A DNA stretch of 64,000 nucleotides from Streptomyces profundus (GTDB lineage: Bacteria; Actinomycetota; Actinomycetes; Streptomycetales; Streptomycetaceae): assembly GCF_020740535.1 (NCBI RefSeq), contig NZ_CP082362.1, positions 930,001-994,000 on the forward strand. Reading direction: 5' to 3'. Of this stretch, positions 40,120 to 49,157 are shown one piece after another (within the stretch, counting starts at the first letter, position 1; every line of letters starts with the position of its first letter). Made by a program: the position numbers and the translations under genes. The notes beneath the pieces were generated by a model. That model had not been told where the DNA came from. It searched no databases and saw nothing but the letters and a program-made list of their open reading frames with translations.

Positions 40120-42072
40120 CTACGCGCCGATCACGCCGCCGTCGAGGCGGGTGATGGCGACGGTGGCGGAGCGGGGGCGGCCCTCGGGGTCGAAGTCCGG
40201 CCAGTTGCTGACGGCGCGGGGGTTCTCGGGGCTCGGCTCACCCCAGGCGACCGTGGCCTCGCCCGGGTGTTGGACGTTGACAAAGAGGGTGCGCTGGTCG
40301 GGGCTGGCCGTGGCGCCGGTGATCTCGGAACCCCGGGGGCCCGTCAGGAAGCGACGGATCTCGCCGGTCTCCGGATCGGCGGCGAGCATCTGGTTGTTGC
40401 CGATGTTGTCGTAGCCCTTTTCGGCCAGGTGCTGGGAGCTGTTGGAGATGTCGGTCTGGATCCACAGCCGGCCGTCGTCGTCGAACCATACGCCGTCGGG
40501 CGAGCCGAAGATGTTGGTCTCGTCCAGGTCGACCTGGTCGTCGTAGGCCGGGTCGCCGGCCAGGACGAAGATGTCCCAGGTGAACGTGGTCGAGGTGTGG
40601 TCGCGGCGCTTCTCCGTCCACCGGACGATATGACCGTAGGGGTTGGGGTTGCGCGGGTTGACCGCCGCGTCCCAGCCGCTGCCGTTGGTCAACGTGCAGT
40701 AGACGTCGTTGTTCTTGGGGTTGATGGTGATCCACTCGGGGCGGTCCATCTTGGTGGCGCCGACCGCGTCGGCGGCCTCGCGGGTGCGCAGCAGCACATC
40801 GGCCTGGTCCTGCCAGCCGTTGGCGCGGGTCAGCGGGCCCCGGCCGTGGGTCAGCGGCAGCCACTCCCCCTTGCCGTCGTCCTTGAAGCTGGCGACATAG
40901 AGGGTGCCGTGGTCCAGCGGGCTGCGGCCCAGGGCCCGCTGGAGGCGCCAGTTGCCCGTGCCGACGAACTTGTAGATGTAGTCGCCGTCCTGGTCGTCGC
41001 CGCTGTAGGCGACGACGCGGCCCCAGGACTCGGTGACGGTGCAGCCCTCGTGCTTGAAGCGGCCGAGCGCGGTGCGCTTGACCGGCGTGGCGTCGGGCCG
41101 GTTGGGGTCGATCTCCACGATCCAGCCGAAGCGGTTGATCTCGCCCGGGTTGGCGGCCAGGTCGAAGCGCGGGTCGGCCAGATGCCAGTCGAAGCCGCCG
41201 CCGGCGGCGGAGACGCCGTAACGGGCCTGCGCCGGCGTCGGCTCCCAGCTCTCGTCCTCGGTGCCGAAGTAGTTGTTCCAGTTCTCCTCGCAGGCCAGAT
41301 AGGTGCCCCAGGGGGTCACCCCGTGCGAGCAGTTGTTGAGGGTGCCGCGCGGGCGGCCTTCGGCGCGCAGCTCGGGGTGGTCGGCGCGGACCGGCCCGGA
41401 GAACGCCACGGGGGTGTCGCCGGTGACCCGGCGGGCGCGGCGCGAGTTGACCGTCTCCCAGCTGCCGTCCGAGCGCCGTTCGATCTCCACGACGGAGACC
41501 CCGTGCGCGGCCAGCGCCTTGGCCACCTTCTCCTGGGTCATCTCGGCCGGCCCGTCGGGGAAGAGCAACTCCTGGTCGATGTACTCGTGGTTGAGCACCA
41601 GCAGGCCACGGCGGTTGCCCTCCCGGCCGTGCCCGAGCGGGAAGAAGTGCATCCCGTCGTGGTTCATGCCGACCTGCTGGGCCTGTTCCTGGGCCGTGTT
41701 GCTGGCGTCCTTGTGCCAGGCGGGCCCGTCCGGGCGGACGGGGGTGCCCCAGGGGATCAGCACCTGCGCCCGGTAGCCCTCCGGCACCACGAAGTCGTCG
41801 GCGTCGCTGGTGGGGACCGGGGTGAAGCCCAGCAGCGGCCGGCTCCCCGGCCGGCCCCGTCCGCCGCCGGCGGGGTGGGCCCCGGTGGCCGCCGCGCCGC
41901 TGCCTGATCCTGGCCCGATCAGGAAGGCGGCAGCCGCAGCCGTGCCGCCCAGCAGCGTGTCCCGGCGGGACACCCGGCGCTGGACCACCTCGCCGAAGGA
42001 CGGGTTGTCGGAACGGTTCGAGCTGACGTCATCCGGATCGATCTCCGGGAAGACCGGGTGCTGTGCTGACAT
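40120..42072 (-). CDS. phoX: PhoX family alkaline phosphatase (Tat-secreted)
   Basis: The 650-residue protein carries an N-terminal Tat signal (RRVSRRDTLLGG at about 32-43, then a hydrophobic Ala-rich stretch). Its PhoX/DUF839-type body includes LNNCSHGVTPWGTYLACEENWNNYFG, GRFKHEGCTVTESWGRVVAYSGDD and NPKNNDVYCTLTNGS. PhoX proteins are Ca/Fe-dependent phosphatases that release phosphate from organic esters. Expected regulation is by PhoP, but only a single GTTCACC unit (minus strand, near 42154) is seen upstream. Confidence 0.92.
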   Translation of the reverse strand: MSAQHPVFPEIDPDDVSSNRSDNPSFGEVVQRRVSRRDTLLGGTAAAAAFLIGPGSGSGAAATGAHPAGGGRGRPGSRPLLGFTPVPTSDADDFVVPEGYRAQVLIPWGTPVRPDGPAWHKDASNTAQEQAQQVGMNHDGMHFFPLGHGREGNRRGLLVLNHEYIDQELLFPDGPAEMTQEKVAKALAAHGVSVVEIERRSDGSWETVNSRRARRVTGDTPVAFSGPVRADHPELRAEGRPRGTLNNCSHGVTPWGTYLACEENWNNYFGTEDESWEPTPAQARYGVSAAGGGFDWHLADPRFDLAANPGEINRFGWIVEIDPNRPDATPVKRTALGRFKHEGCTVTESWGRVVAYSGDDQDGDYIYKFVGTGNWRLQRALGRSPLDHGTLYVASFKDDGKGEWLPLTHGRGPLTRANGWQDQADVLLRTREAADAVGATKMDRPEWITINPKNNDVYCTLTNGSGWDAAVNPRNPNPYGHIVRWTEKRRDHTSTTFTWDIFVLAGDPAYDDQVDLDETNIFGSPDGVWFDDDGRLWIQTDISNSSQHLAEKGYDNIGNNQMLAADPETGEIRRFLTGPRGSEITGATASPDQRTLFVNVQHPGEATVAWGEPSPENPRAVSNWPDFDPEGRPRSATVAITRLDGGVIGA

Positions 42073-42240
42073 CGCGAGTCCTCACGTGCTGATGTGGCGG
42101 AACAGATGTTCCGGTGAGGCTAGGAGTCAACAATGGCGCAAACTGACCACCAAGGTGAACGCGCGGCCACCGCCGCACATACGGCTGATTCACCGTGCCG
42201 GTTCACTCAACCGCGCGCGCCCGGTCGTCCGGGGACGCGT

Positions 42241-43770
42241 TCAGACCTCCCGGGTGCCGTTCACCCGGCGGGGGACTCCCAGCGGGTTGTCGTCGCGCAG
42301 CTCCGGGGGGAGCAGCGCGGGTGGGGCGCTCTGGTAACTGACCGGACGCAGCCAGCGCTCGATGGCGGTGGCGCCGACCGAGGTGGAGCTTGAGGTGGAC
42401 GCCGGGTAGGGGCCGCCGTGCTGCTGGGCCGGGGTGACGGCGACGCCCGTCGGCCAGCCGCCCACCAGCACCCGGCCGGCCAACGGGGTGAGGGCGGCCA
42501 GCAGTTGGGCGCCCTGGCCGGCCGGGTCCCCGGCCTCGTCGGCGCCCAGGTGCAGGGTGGCGGTGAGGTTGCCGGGGAAGCGGGCGAGGAGGGTGGCCAA
42601 CTGCTCGGCGTCGGCGTGGCGGACGACCACGGTCAGCGGGCCGAAGCACTCCTCCAACAGCAGATCGTGCTCCCCCGCCGCCGTCAGCCGCGCGCCGTCC
42701 ACGGTGAGGAAGCCGGGGGTGACCGTGCGGCCCTCGCCCTCGCCGGCGGCGACGGGGGCGCTGACGCCGTCGAGTTCCGCCCGGGCGGCGACGCCGGCCA
42801 CGAAGGCGTCCCGCATCCGGCCGTCCAGCAGCACGCCGGGGGCGACCTCGGCGACGGCCTTGGCCAGCGTGGCGACCAACGCGTCGCCCCGCTCGCCGGT
42901 GGGCACCAGCACCAGGCCCGGCTTGGTGCAGAACTGGCCGACGCCCAGCGTCATCGAGCCGGCCAGCCCCGCGCCGATCTCGTCGGCCCGCTCGGCTGCG
43001 GCGCGCTCGGTGACCACCACCGGGTTGAGGCTGCCCAGCTCACCGTGGAACGGGATCGGGGTCGGCCTGGCCGCCGCCGCGTCGAAGAGCGCGCGCCCGC
43101 CACGGACCGAGCCGGTGAACCCCGCGGCGGAGACCAGCGGGTGCTTGACCAGCTCGACGCCGGCCTCGAAGCCGTGCACCACGGTGACCACCTCGGCCGG
43201 CAGGCCGACCCGGACGGCGGCCCGGCGCAGCGCGGCGCCGGCCAGTTCGGAGGTCGCCGGATGGTCCGGATGCGCCTTGACGACCACCGGGCAGCCGGCG
43301 GCCAGCGCGCTGGCGGTGTCCCCGCCTGGCACGGAGAACGCCAGCGGGAAGTTGGAGGCGGCGTAGACCGCGACGACGCCCACCGGGATCTTGTAGCGGC
43401 GCAGGTCGGGACGGGGCGGGGCGAGGGAGTCATCGGCGTGGTCGATGATCACATCGAGGTAGCCGCCGTCCTCGATCTCGTCGGCGAAGGCGCGCAACTG
43501 GCCCGTGGTGCGGCCGAGTTCGCCGGTGAGCCGGACCTGGCCCAGGGCCGTCTCGGCGTCGGCCGTCTCCTTGATCCGCTCCCCGTCGGCCGTCAACTCC
43601 TCGGCGGCGGCGCGCAGCAGGGCGATCCGGACATCCCGGTCGGCGAGGGCGCCCCGTGCCGCGTGCGCGGCACGGACGGCTGCGTCCACCTCGCCGGCGG
43701 TGGCCTCGAAGGCCACCTGCTCACGCTGGTTTCCGGATCGGGGGTCCACGCTCCACACTGGTACTGCCAC
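42241..43770 (-). CDS. 2-oxoglutarate semialdehyde (2,5-dioxovalerate) dehydrogenase
   Basis: The ~509-residue NADP-type aldehyde dehydrogenase has the catalytic Glu in FHGELGSLNPVVV and the nucleophile Cys in GVGQFCTKPGLVLV, the order and spacing of the 2-oxoglutarate-semialdehyde dehydrogenase group. It would finish uronate, glucarate and pentose-acid breakdown to 2-oxoglutarate. GTG at 43770 has AGGAGG ten bases upstream. It is divergent from the IclR gene, its probable regulator. It can serve both the uronate route (48-50 kb) and the sugar-acid operon (54-64 kb). Confidence 0.92.
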   Translation of the reverse strand: MAVPVWSVDPRSGNQREQVAFEATAGEVDAAVRAAHAARGALADRDVRIALLRAAAEELTADGERIKETADAETALGQVRLTGELGRTTGQLRAFADEIEDGGYLDVIIDHADDSLAPPRPDLRRYKIPVGVVAVYAASNFPLAFSVPGGDTASALAAGCPVVVKAHPDHPATSELAGAALRRAAVRVGLPAEVVTVVHGFEAGVELVKHPLVSAAGFTGSVRGGRALFDAAAARPTPIPFHGELGSLNPVVVTERAAAERADEIGAGLAGSMTLGVGQFCTKPGLVLVPTGERGDALVATLAKAVAEVAPGVLLDGRMRDAFVAGVAARAELDGVSAPVAAGEGEGRTVTPGFLTVDGARLTAAGEHDLLLEECFGPLTVVVRHADAEQLATLLARFPGNLTATLHLGADEAGDPAGQGAQLLAALTPLAGRVLVGGWPTGVAVTPAQQHGGPYPASTSSSTSVGATAIERWLRPVSYQSAPPALLPPELRDDNPLGVPRRVNGTREV

Positions 43771-43811
43771 CGGAATCGATCCTCCTGAACGGCTGCTCCG
43801 GAAGGGACGAG

Positions 43812-43888
43812 GTTCGCTATAGTACCGTTCGAGATACTGAACATCGTCCCGATATGTGAATTCCTTGGGACTCTATAGCGTTGCGAAC
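43812..43888. promoter_or_regulatory. Inverted repeats between KGSADH and IclR genes
   Basis: GTTCGCTATAG (43812-43822) is mirrored by CTATAGCG (43873-43880) and CGAAC (43884-43888), with a central GTTC-N8-GAAC (43827-43842). These are candidate IclR sites controlling both divergent genes. Confidence 0.45.
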
Positions 43889-43904
43889 AAAGGGGTCAAG
43901 GTCG

Positions 43905-44675
43905 ATGTCAGCCGGTGAGACGGGCGGTGCCCAGGTCAAGTCAGCGGTCCGCACGGTGGAACTGCTGGAGTTCTTCGCCGGTCGACCCGGGATGCACTCG
44001 CTCGCCGACGTCCAGACGGCCGTCGGGTACCCCAAGTCCTCGCTCTATATGCTGCTGCGCACCCTCGTCGAGTTGGGCTGGGTGGAGACCGACGCCACCG
44101 GCACCCGCTACGGCATCGGCGTGCGGGCGTTGCTCGTCGGCACCTCCTATATCGACGGCGACGAGGCGGTCGCGGCGGCCCGCCCCACGTTGGACCGCAT
44201 CGCCGAGGACACCAGCGAGACCATCCATCTGGCGCGCCTGGACGGGACCAACGTCGTCTATCTCGCCACCCGGCAGTCGGAGCACTACCTGCGCCCGTTC
44301 ACCCGGGTCGGCCGTCGACTCCCCGCGCACTCCACCTCGTTGGGGAAGGCGCTGCTCGCCACCTACCCGGACGAGCGCGTGCGGGCGATGCTGCCGGCGA
44401 CGCTGGAGCGGCTGACCGAGCACACCATCACCGACCGGGAGTCGCTGATCGGCGAGTTGGCGCAGGTGCGGGAGCGCGGCTACGCCATCGACCGCGAGGA
44501 GAACACCCTGGGGCTGCGCTGCTTCGGCATCGCCATCCCCTACCGCGCCCCGGCCAGGGACGCGATCAGCTGCTCGGTGCCGGTGGCCCGGCTCACCACG
44601 GGGCACGAGCAGTTGATCAAGGAAGCGCTCTTCGACGCCCGCGACCGGCTGAGCCTGGCCACCCGGCACCTCTGA
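43905..44675 (+). CDS. IclR family transcriptional regulator
   Basis: The ~256-residue regulator has the winged HTH (SLADVQTAVGYPKSSLYMLLRTLVELGWV) at about 28-60. The IclR effector domain has SLGKALLA and FGIAIPYRAPARDAISCSVPVARL. ATG at 43905 has AAGG shortly upstream. It is divergent from the semialdehyde dehydrogenase gene and likely senses a sugar acid or keto-acid intermediate. Confidence 0.93.
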   Translation: MSAGETGGAQVKSAVRTVELLEFFAGRPGMHSLADVQTAVGYPKSSLYMLLRTLVELGWVETDATGTRYGIGVRALLVGTSYIDGDEAVAAARPTLDRIAEDTSETIHLARLDGTNVVYLATRQSEHYLRPFTRVGRRLPAHSTSLGKALLATYPDERVRAMLPATLERLTEHTITDRESLIGELAQVRERGYAIDREENTLGLRCFGIAIPYRAPARDAISCSVPVARLTTGHEQLIKEALFDARDRLSLATRHL

Positions 44676-44697
44676 GCGGACGGGCGGGGCGTGGCGG

Positions 44698-45174
44698 TCA
44701 GTGGTGCCAGGGCAGCCGGACCGGCTCGGCCGGGAGGCGGCCGGCCAGCAGATCGGTGACGAGCGGCGCCACACCGAGCGGGACGATCGGCTCCTCGGCG
44801 GTCGCCAGCGCGTCGACCGGCCACCAGCGGTGCTCCGCCAGGGTGGTGCGCTCGTGCCGCTCCATGTGCCGGGTGTCCACCTCGTGGCGGTCGACCCGGA
44901 GGAGGAAGAAGTGGTCCTCGAAGCGGCCGGCGCGCCAGCCGAGGTCGGCGAAGCCCCCCGTCCAGGCGACGCGGGCGCCCAGCTCCGCCGGCCGCACCCG
45001 CAGCCCCGTCTCCTCCCACAGCTCCCGGGCGGCGGTGGCGGCCAGGCTCTCCCGGCGACGCTTCCCACCGCCCGGCGTCATCCAGTACGGGTCGGCACCC
45101 GCCTCGTCCGTGGACCGGAAGAGCAGCAGCCGCTCTTGTCCGTCCACCAGCAACACCCGTCCCGACGCGCGCAT
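44698..45174 (-). CDS. Nudix hydrolase
   Basis: The 158-residue protein contains the Nudix box GGKRRRESLAATAAREL plus WEETGL (GX5EX7REUXEEXGU pattern complete) at about residues 35-58. It would hydrolyse a nucleoside-diphosphate-linked substrate; the substrate is unknown. ATG at 45174. It is on the same strand as the purine permease gene, separated by a terminator hairpin. Confidence 0.92.
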   Translation of the reverse strand: MRASGRVLLVDGQERLLLFRSTDEAGADPYWMTPGGGKRRRESLAATAARELWEETGLRVRPAELGARVAWTGGFADLGWRAGRFEDHFFLLRVDRHEVDTRHMERHERTTLAEHRWWPVDALATAEEPIVPLGVAPLVTDLLAGRLPAEPVRLPWHH

Positions 45175-45192
45175 GACGTGCTCCTCCAGCCC

Positions 45193-45225
45193 GATGCCTC
45201 CCGGCCGCGTTCGGCCGGAGGCATC
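45193..45225. terminator. Terminator downstream of the purine permease
   Basis: GATGCCTCC(C)GGCCG and CGGCCGGAGGCATC form a long stem with one bulged C and a short loop in the 82-base gap after the permease stop. Confidence 0.75.
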
Positions 45226-45256
45226 AGGGTAGGGACGAGGGGAGCAGCTACGCGCG

Positions 45257-46666
45257 TCAGTTGACGCCGAGCACCTGCTGGACCGGGTCGATGGCGAAGT
45301 AGATCAGGAACAGCCCGGCGGTGATCCACAGCAGCCAGTTGACCTCGCGGACGCGGCCGGTGACGCACTTGAGCACCACATAGGCGACAAAGCCGGCGCC
45401 GATGCCGTTGGTGATCGAGAAGGTGAACGGCATCACGGCGATGGTGACGAACGCCGGGATGGCCAGGGTGTGATCCGCCCAGTCGATCTTCGCGACCTGC
45501 ACCATCATCAGGAAGCCGACCGCGACCAGGGCCGGCGCAGCGGCCTGGGCCGGGACCACGGTGGCCAGCGGCGAGAAGAACAGCGCGGCGGTGAAGAGCA
45601 GCCCGGTGACCAGGTTGGCGAAGCCGGTCCTGGCCCCCTCGCCCACGCCGGCGGCCGACTCCACATAGGAGGTGTTGGACGAGGCGGAGGCGGCGCCACC
45701 GGCGGCGGCGGCCAGACCGTCGACGAACAGCAGCCGGCCCAGGCGCGGCACCCGGCCGTTCTCGTCCAGCAGGCCCGCCTCGCTGGTGACGCCCACGGCG
45801 GTGCCCATGGTGTCGAAGAAGTCGGTCAGGAACAGCGTGAAGATGATCAGCACCACGGTGATGGCGCTGACCTCGCCGAAGGCGCCGAACAAGCTGAACT
45901 CGCCCACCAGGTTGAAGTCCGGGGCGGCGACCAGGGCATCGGGCCAGTTGGGCGCGGTCAGGCCCCAGGCGCCGTCGTCGATGTCCGCGATGCCGTTGAC
46001 GGCCATCGCGAAGAGGGTCATCGCCACGATGCTGATCAGGATGGCGCCCTTGACCTTGCGGGCCAGCAGCGCCAGCGTCAGCAGCAGCCCCAGGCAGAAG
46101 ACCAGCACCGGCCAACCGGCCAACTCGCCGTCTCCGCCCAGGGTGAGCGGCGGGGAGCCCTCGTGCCCCACGGTAAAGCCCGCGTTGACAAAGCCGATCA
46201 GGGCGATGAAGAGGCCGATGCCCACGCCGATCGCCTGCTTGAGCGCCATGGGGATGGCGTTCATCACGGCTTCACGGAAGCCGGTCAAGGAGATCACGCA
46301 GAGCAGCAGGCCCTCCAGCACCACCAGGCCCATGGCGTCGGGCCAGCTCATCCGGGGCGCGATCTGGAAGGCGACCATCGCGTTGAGGCCCAGCCCGGCC
46401 GCCAACGCGAGCGGCAGGTTGGCGGTGATTCCCATCAGCACGGTCATGACGCCGGCCACCAGGGCCGTCACGGTCAACACCTGCTCAAGGGAGAGCTGGT
46501 TGCCGTGCACATCCGTGGCGCTGCTGAGGATGATCGGGTTCAGCACCAGGATGTAGGCCATGGTGAAGAACGTGGCGAAGCCGCCGCGCACCTCGCGGCC
46601 GAAGGTGCTCCCGCGTTCCGAGATCTGGAAGAAGCTGTCCAGTTTGGTCAGCCGTTCTACCGGCAT
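45257..46666 (-). CDS. NCS2/AzgA-type purine permease
   Basis: The ~469-residue membrane protein resembles guanine/hypoxanthine permeases. It opens LDSFFQISERGSTFGREVRGGFATFFTMAYIL and contains NLPLALAAGLGLNAMVAF and TDFFDTMGT, hallmarks of the AzgA branch. About 13 helices are expected. ATG at 46666 gives the usual start. It imports purine bases with protons or sodium. No purine catabolism genes are nearby. Confidence 0.92.
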   Translation of the reverse strand: MPVERLTKLDSFFQISERGSTFGREVRGGFATFFTMAYILVLNPIILSSATDVHGNQLSLEQVLTVTALVAGVMTVLMGITANLPLALAAGLGLNAMVAFQIAPRMSWPDAMGLVVLEGLLLCVISLTGFREAVMNAIPMALKQAIGVGIGLFIALIGFVNAGFTVGHEGSPPLTLGGDGELAGWPVLVFCLGLLLTLALLARKVKGAILISIVAMTLFAMAVNGIADIDDGAWGLTAPNWPDALVAAPDFNLVGEFSLFGAFGEVSAITVVLIIFTLFLTDFFDTMGTAVGVTSEAGLLDENGRVPRLGRLLFVDGLAAAAGGAASASSNTSYVESAAGVGEGARTGFANLVTGLLFTAALFFSPLATVVPAQAAAPALVAVGFLMMVQVAKIDWADHTLAIPAFVTIAVMPFTFSITNGIGAGFVAYVVLKCVTGRVREVNWLLWITAGLFLIYFAIDPVQQVLGVN

Positions 46667-46831
46667 TGTCGAATCCTTGACTGAGCGAGTTTGGGGACCC
46701 AGGGATTGTGCCTGCTCAGTCGCGCATTCGGGTTTTGTGCATGTCACATTGGGCAACACCGTTACGGAATTGCGTCCTCATGGCGGAACTCGACGCTCGT
46801 CGGTGATCTTGATACAAGCGGCCCAGCCTGG

Positions 46832-48055
46832 TCAGCTCACTGCCCGGAGCGCGGCGCGCACCGCCCGTAGATCTTCGTCCGTGGCCAATCCGGCGTGGTA
46901 GAGCCGCAGTTCGTCGGCGCCCAGCTCGGCCGCGTGGGCCGCGTCGGCGGCCAGCGTGCCGGGCGAGCCCCCCATCCCCGCGACCACCGGGAAGTTCGCC
47001 GCGACCACTCGACGAGGCGCGCCCTCGCCACCACGCTCGGTGACGAACGGCGTCAACGCCGCGTCCCGCGCCGCCGCGCCACCGGCGCACGGCACCACCA
47101 CGCCGTCCGCGTGCGCCAGCACGCTCCTGGGCACCACCCCGACGTTGGCGCCACAGCGGTGCGGCGCGGGATCGGCGTGCAGCAGCACCCGGAAGTCCGT
47201 GCGGCCGAGGCGGGCCGCCTCGGCCCGCACCGCCGCTACCGTCGCCCGCTGGAACGCGTCGGCGGTCCGCGACCGCCAGTCGGCCACCGCCTCGGCCAGC
47301 TCCGCGCCGAGCGCGGCGACCACCCCGGCCCATTCGGCGTCCCGCCCGGCGGGCGCGGGAGCGGCCGTGCCGGCCCAGTAGGGCGCCAGGGCGGCGCGCA
47401 CCGCACCGCGCAGCCGCTCGGGCTCGACGCCGGACGCCGCATAGCCAGCCGCGCAGACCTCGCAGAAGCAGAGCGACATCAGGAAGCCGCCGACGCCGCC
47501 GAGCGCCGCGCCGCCGATCTTGTCGTGCGCGTGCAGATGGTCGAGGCCGTACCAGCCGCAGGACTCCAGCTCGACGCCGGCCGTGCCGGGGCGCACCGCG
47601 GCCTCGGCGGCCAGCTCCTCGGCGTAGGCGAGCACCTCGGGCCTGGCCACACAGGGCGCCCACGGGTAGCGGTCGCCGGCGGCGTTGACCACCGTGCTCT
47701 CCGGATACTCCTCGCCCAGCCGGGAGTTGTGCGCCAGGATCACCCAGGAGTGCACGTCGAGACCGGCCTCGGCCAACGCCAGTGTGGCCTGCCCATAGGC
47801 GTCCTCGTCCTGGAGCCAGCCCTGGTCGTAGGGGTGCAGCCGGTGTTCCGCCCAGCGTGCCCGCTCCCAGGGGTAGTAGACGGCGGAGTGGCGCGCGGTG
47901 ACGATCCGGTGCGCCGGGTGGCGCGGGGTCAGCGCGCGGGTGGAGTGATAGGCGGCGGCGAGGGTGACCTGGCGCACGCCGAGTGCGGCGATCCGCTCGG
48001 CGGCTGCCGGGTCCCCGGCGATGTCCCAGGGGTAGACGAAGGTGCCCGCGCGCAT
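46832..48055 (-). CDS. Unknown TIM-barrel-like protein coupled to KDG dehydratase
   Basis: The 407-residue cytoplasmic protein is not recognised by name. It opens MRAGTFVYPWDIAGDPAAAERIAALGVRQV, like a TIM-barrel sugar enzyme. It carries VELESCGWYGLDHLHAHDKIGG and a CFCEVC cysteine cluster that could bind zinc, as in glycoside hydrolases with a metal site. ATG at 48055 overlaps the stop of the upstream dehydratase by one base (TGATG), so the two are coupled. A hydrolase or lactonase for uronate derivatives is possible but inferred. Confidence 0.65.
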   Translation of the reverse strand: MRAGTFVYPWDIAGDPAAAERIAALGVRQVTLAAAYHSTRALTPRHPAHRIVTARHSAVYYPWERARWAEHRLHPYDQGWLQDEDAYGQATLALAEAGLDVHSWVILAHNSRLGEEYPESTVVNAAGDRYPWAPCVARPEVLAYAEELAAEAAVRPGTAGVELESCGWYGLDHLHAHDKIGGAALGGVGGFLMSLCFCEVCAAGYAASGVEPERLRGAVRAALAPYWAGTAAPAPAGRDAEWAGVVAALGAELAEAVADWRSRTADAFQRATVAAVRAEAARLGRTDFRVLLHADPAPHRCGANVGVVPRSVLAHADGVVVPCAGGAAARDAALTPFVTERGGEGAPRRVVAANFPVVAGMGGSPGTLAADAAHAAELGADELRLYHAGLATDEDLRAVRAALRAVS

Positions 48056-48984
48056 CAGCCGTTCACCAGCCCGAGGCCGCGGTCGATCAGCTCGGCCAGC
48101 TCGTCGAGATGCTCGGGCAGCGGCTCGGACAGCGGCGACCGCACCTCCCCCACGTCCAGGCCGCGCATCCGCACCCCGGCCTTGACCAGGGAGACGGCAT
48201 AGCCCCTGCCCCGGTCGCGCAGTTCGACCAGCGGCCGGTAGAAGCCGTCGAGCAGCCGGCCCACCGTCTCCTCGTCGCCCTGCTGGAGCGCGCGATGGAA
48301 GGCGAGCGCGACCTCGGGCACGAAGGCGAAGGCGGCGGACGAGTAGAGCCGCACGCCGAGCCCCTGGTAGGCGAGGCTGGTCAGCTCGGCCGTCGGCAGT
48401 CCGTTGAAGTAGCGGAACGGCTGGTCGGGGTGGCTGGTCCGCACGGCCGAGATGATCCGTTGGAGCAGGTCGAGGTCGCCGAGGCCGTCCTTGAGGCCGA
48501 CGATGCCGGGGGTGGCGGCCAGCTCGACGGCCGCGGCGGGCGTCAGCACCACGTTGTCGCGCTGGTAGACGATCACCTCAAGCGAGGTGGCGGCGGCCAG
48601 CCGCGCGAAGTGCGCGACCAGGCCCCGCTGGTCGGGAACCACCAGATAGGGGGGCATCGCCAACAGGCCGTCGGCGCCGGCACGTTCGGCGAGCCGGGCG
48701 TATTCGCTGGCCAGCGAGGTGCCATAGCCGGCACCCGCCACCACGGGCACGGCGCCCGCGACCTCGTCGACGGCCGTGGCCACACAGTCGGCGAACTCCG
48801 TCGGGGTGAGGGCGTGGAACTCGCCGGTGCCGCAGCAGACGAAGACCGCGCCGGCACCCGCGTCGACGCCCGCGCGCAGGTGCGCGCGGAAGGCCGTGAG
48901 GTTGAGGGAGCCATCGGGGCCGTAGGCGGTCACGGGGAAGAACAGCAGGCCGTCCAGCCGCTGAGCCAGGGTGCCTTCGGTCAT
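48055..48984 (-). CDS. 5-dehydro-4-deoxyglucarate dehydratase
   Basis: The ~309-residue DHDPS/NAL-superfamily enzyme converts 5-dehydro-4-deoxy-D-glucarate to 2-oxoglutarate semialdehyde with loss of CO2 and water. It opens LDGLLFFPVTAYGPDGSLN, has VFVCCGTGEFHALT and the Schiff-base Lys in GIVGLKDGLGDL. ATG at 48984 follows GGAGAGAGG. It is divergent from uronate dehydrogenase, upstream in the same pathway, and coupled to the unknown 46832 gene. Confidence 0.93.
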   Translation of the reverse strand: MTEGTLAQRLDGLLFFPVTAYGPDGSLNLTAFRAHLRAGVDAGAGAVFVCCGTGEFHALTPTEFADCVATAVDEVAGAVPVVAGAGYGTSLASEYARLAERAGADGLLAMPPYLVVPDQRGLVAHFARLAAATSLEVIVYQRDNVVLTPAAAVELAATPGIVGLKDGLGDLDLLQRIISAVRTSHPDQPFRYFNGLPTAELTSLAYQGLGVRLYSSAAFAFVPEVALAFHRALQQGDEETVGRLLDGFYRPLVELRDRGRGYAVSLVKAGVRMRGLDVGEVRSPLSEPLPEHLDELAELIDRGLGLVNG

Positions 48985-49059
48985 AGTGCCTCTCTCCGAC
49001 CGTGCATAATGATGACCACTGTCCATACTTCTGAACAACTAACGCTAGATGAGCGTGGT

Positions 49060-49099
49060 TTGACCGGTCAACCCGACCGTTGACGAGCCCGAGGTCAAC
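49060..49099. promoter_or_regulatory. Operator-like palindromes between KDG dehydratase and udh
   Basis: TTGACCGGTCAA (49060-49071) is a perfect 12-bp palindrome, and GTTGAC-N9-GTCAAC (49079-49099) is a second site sharing the same half-site. Both lie in the 173-base divergent promoter region of the uronate genes. Confidence 0.6.
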
Positions 49100-49157
49100 G
49101 CATAGCGTGGGCCGGCAAAGCGGAGCCACTCGGCGGTCTCACGGAGATGGGGAACTC

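Noticed and set aside
42151..42210. PHO box upstream of phoX
   Set aside because: GTTCAC-type units occur but spacings are 12-13 bases, not 11; kept only as weak possibility.
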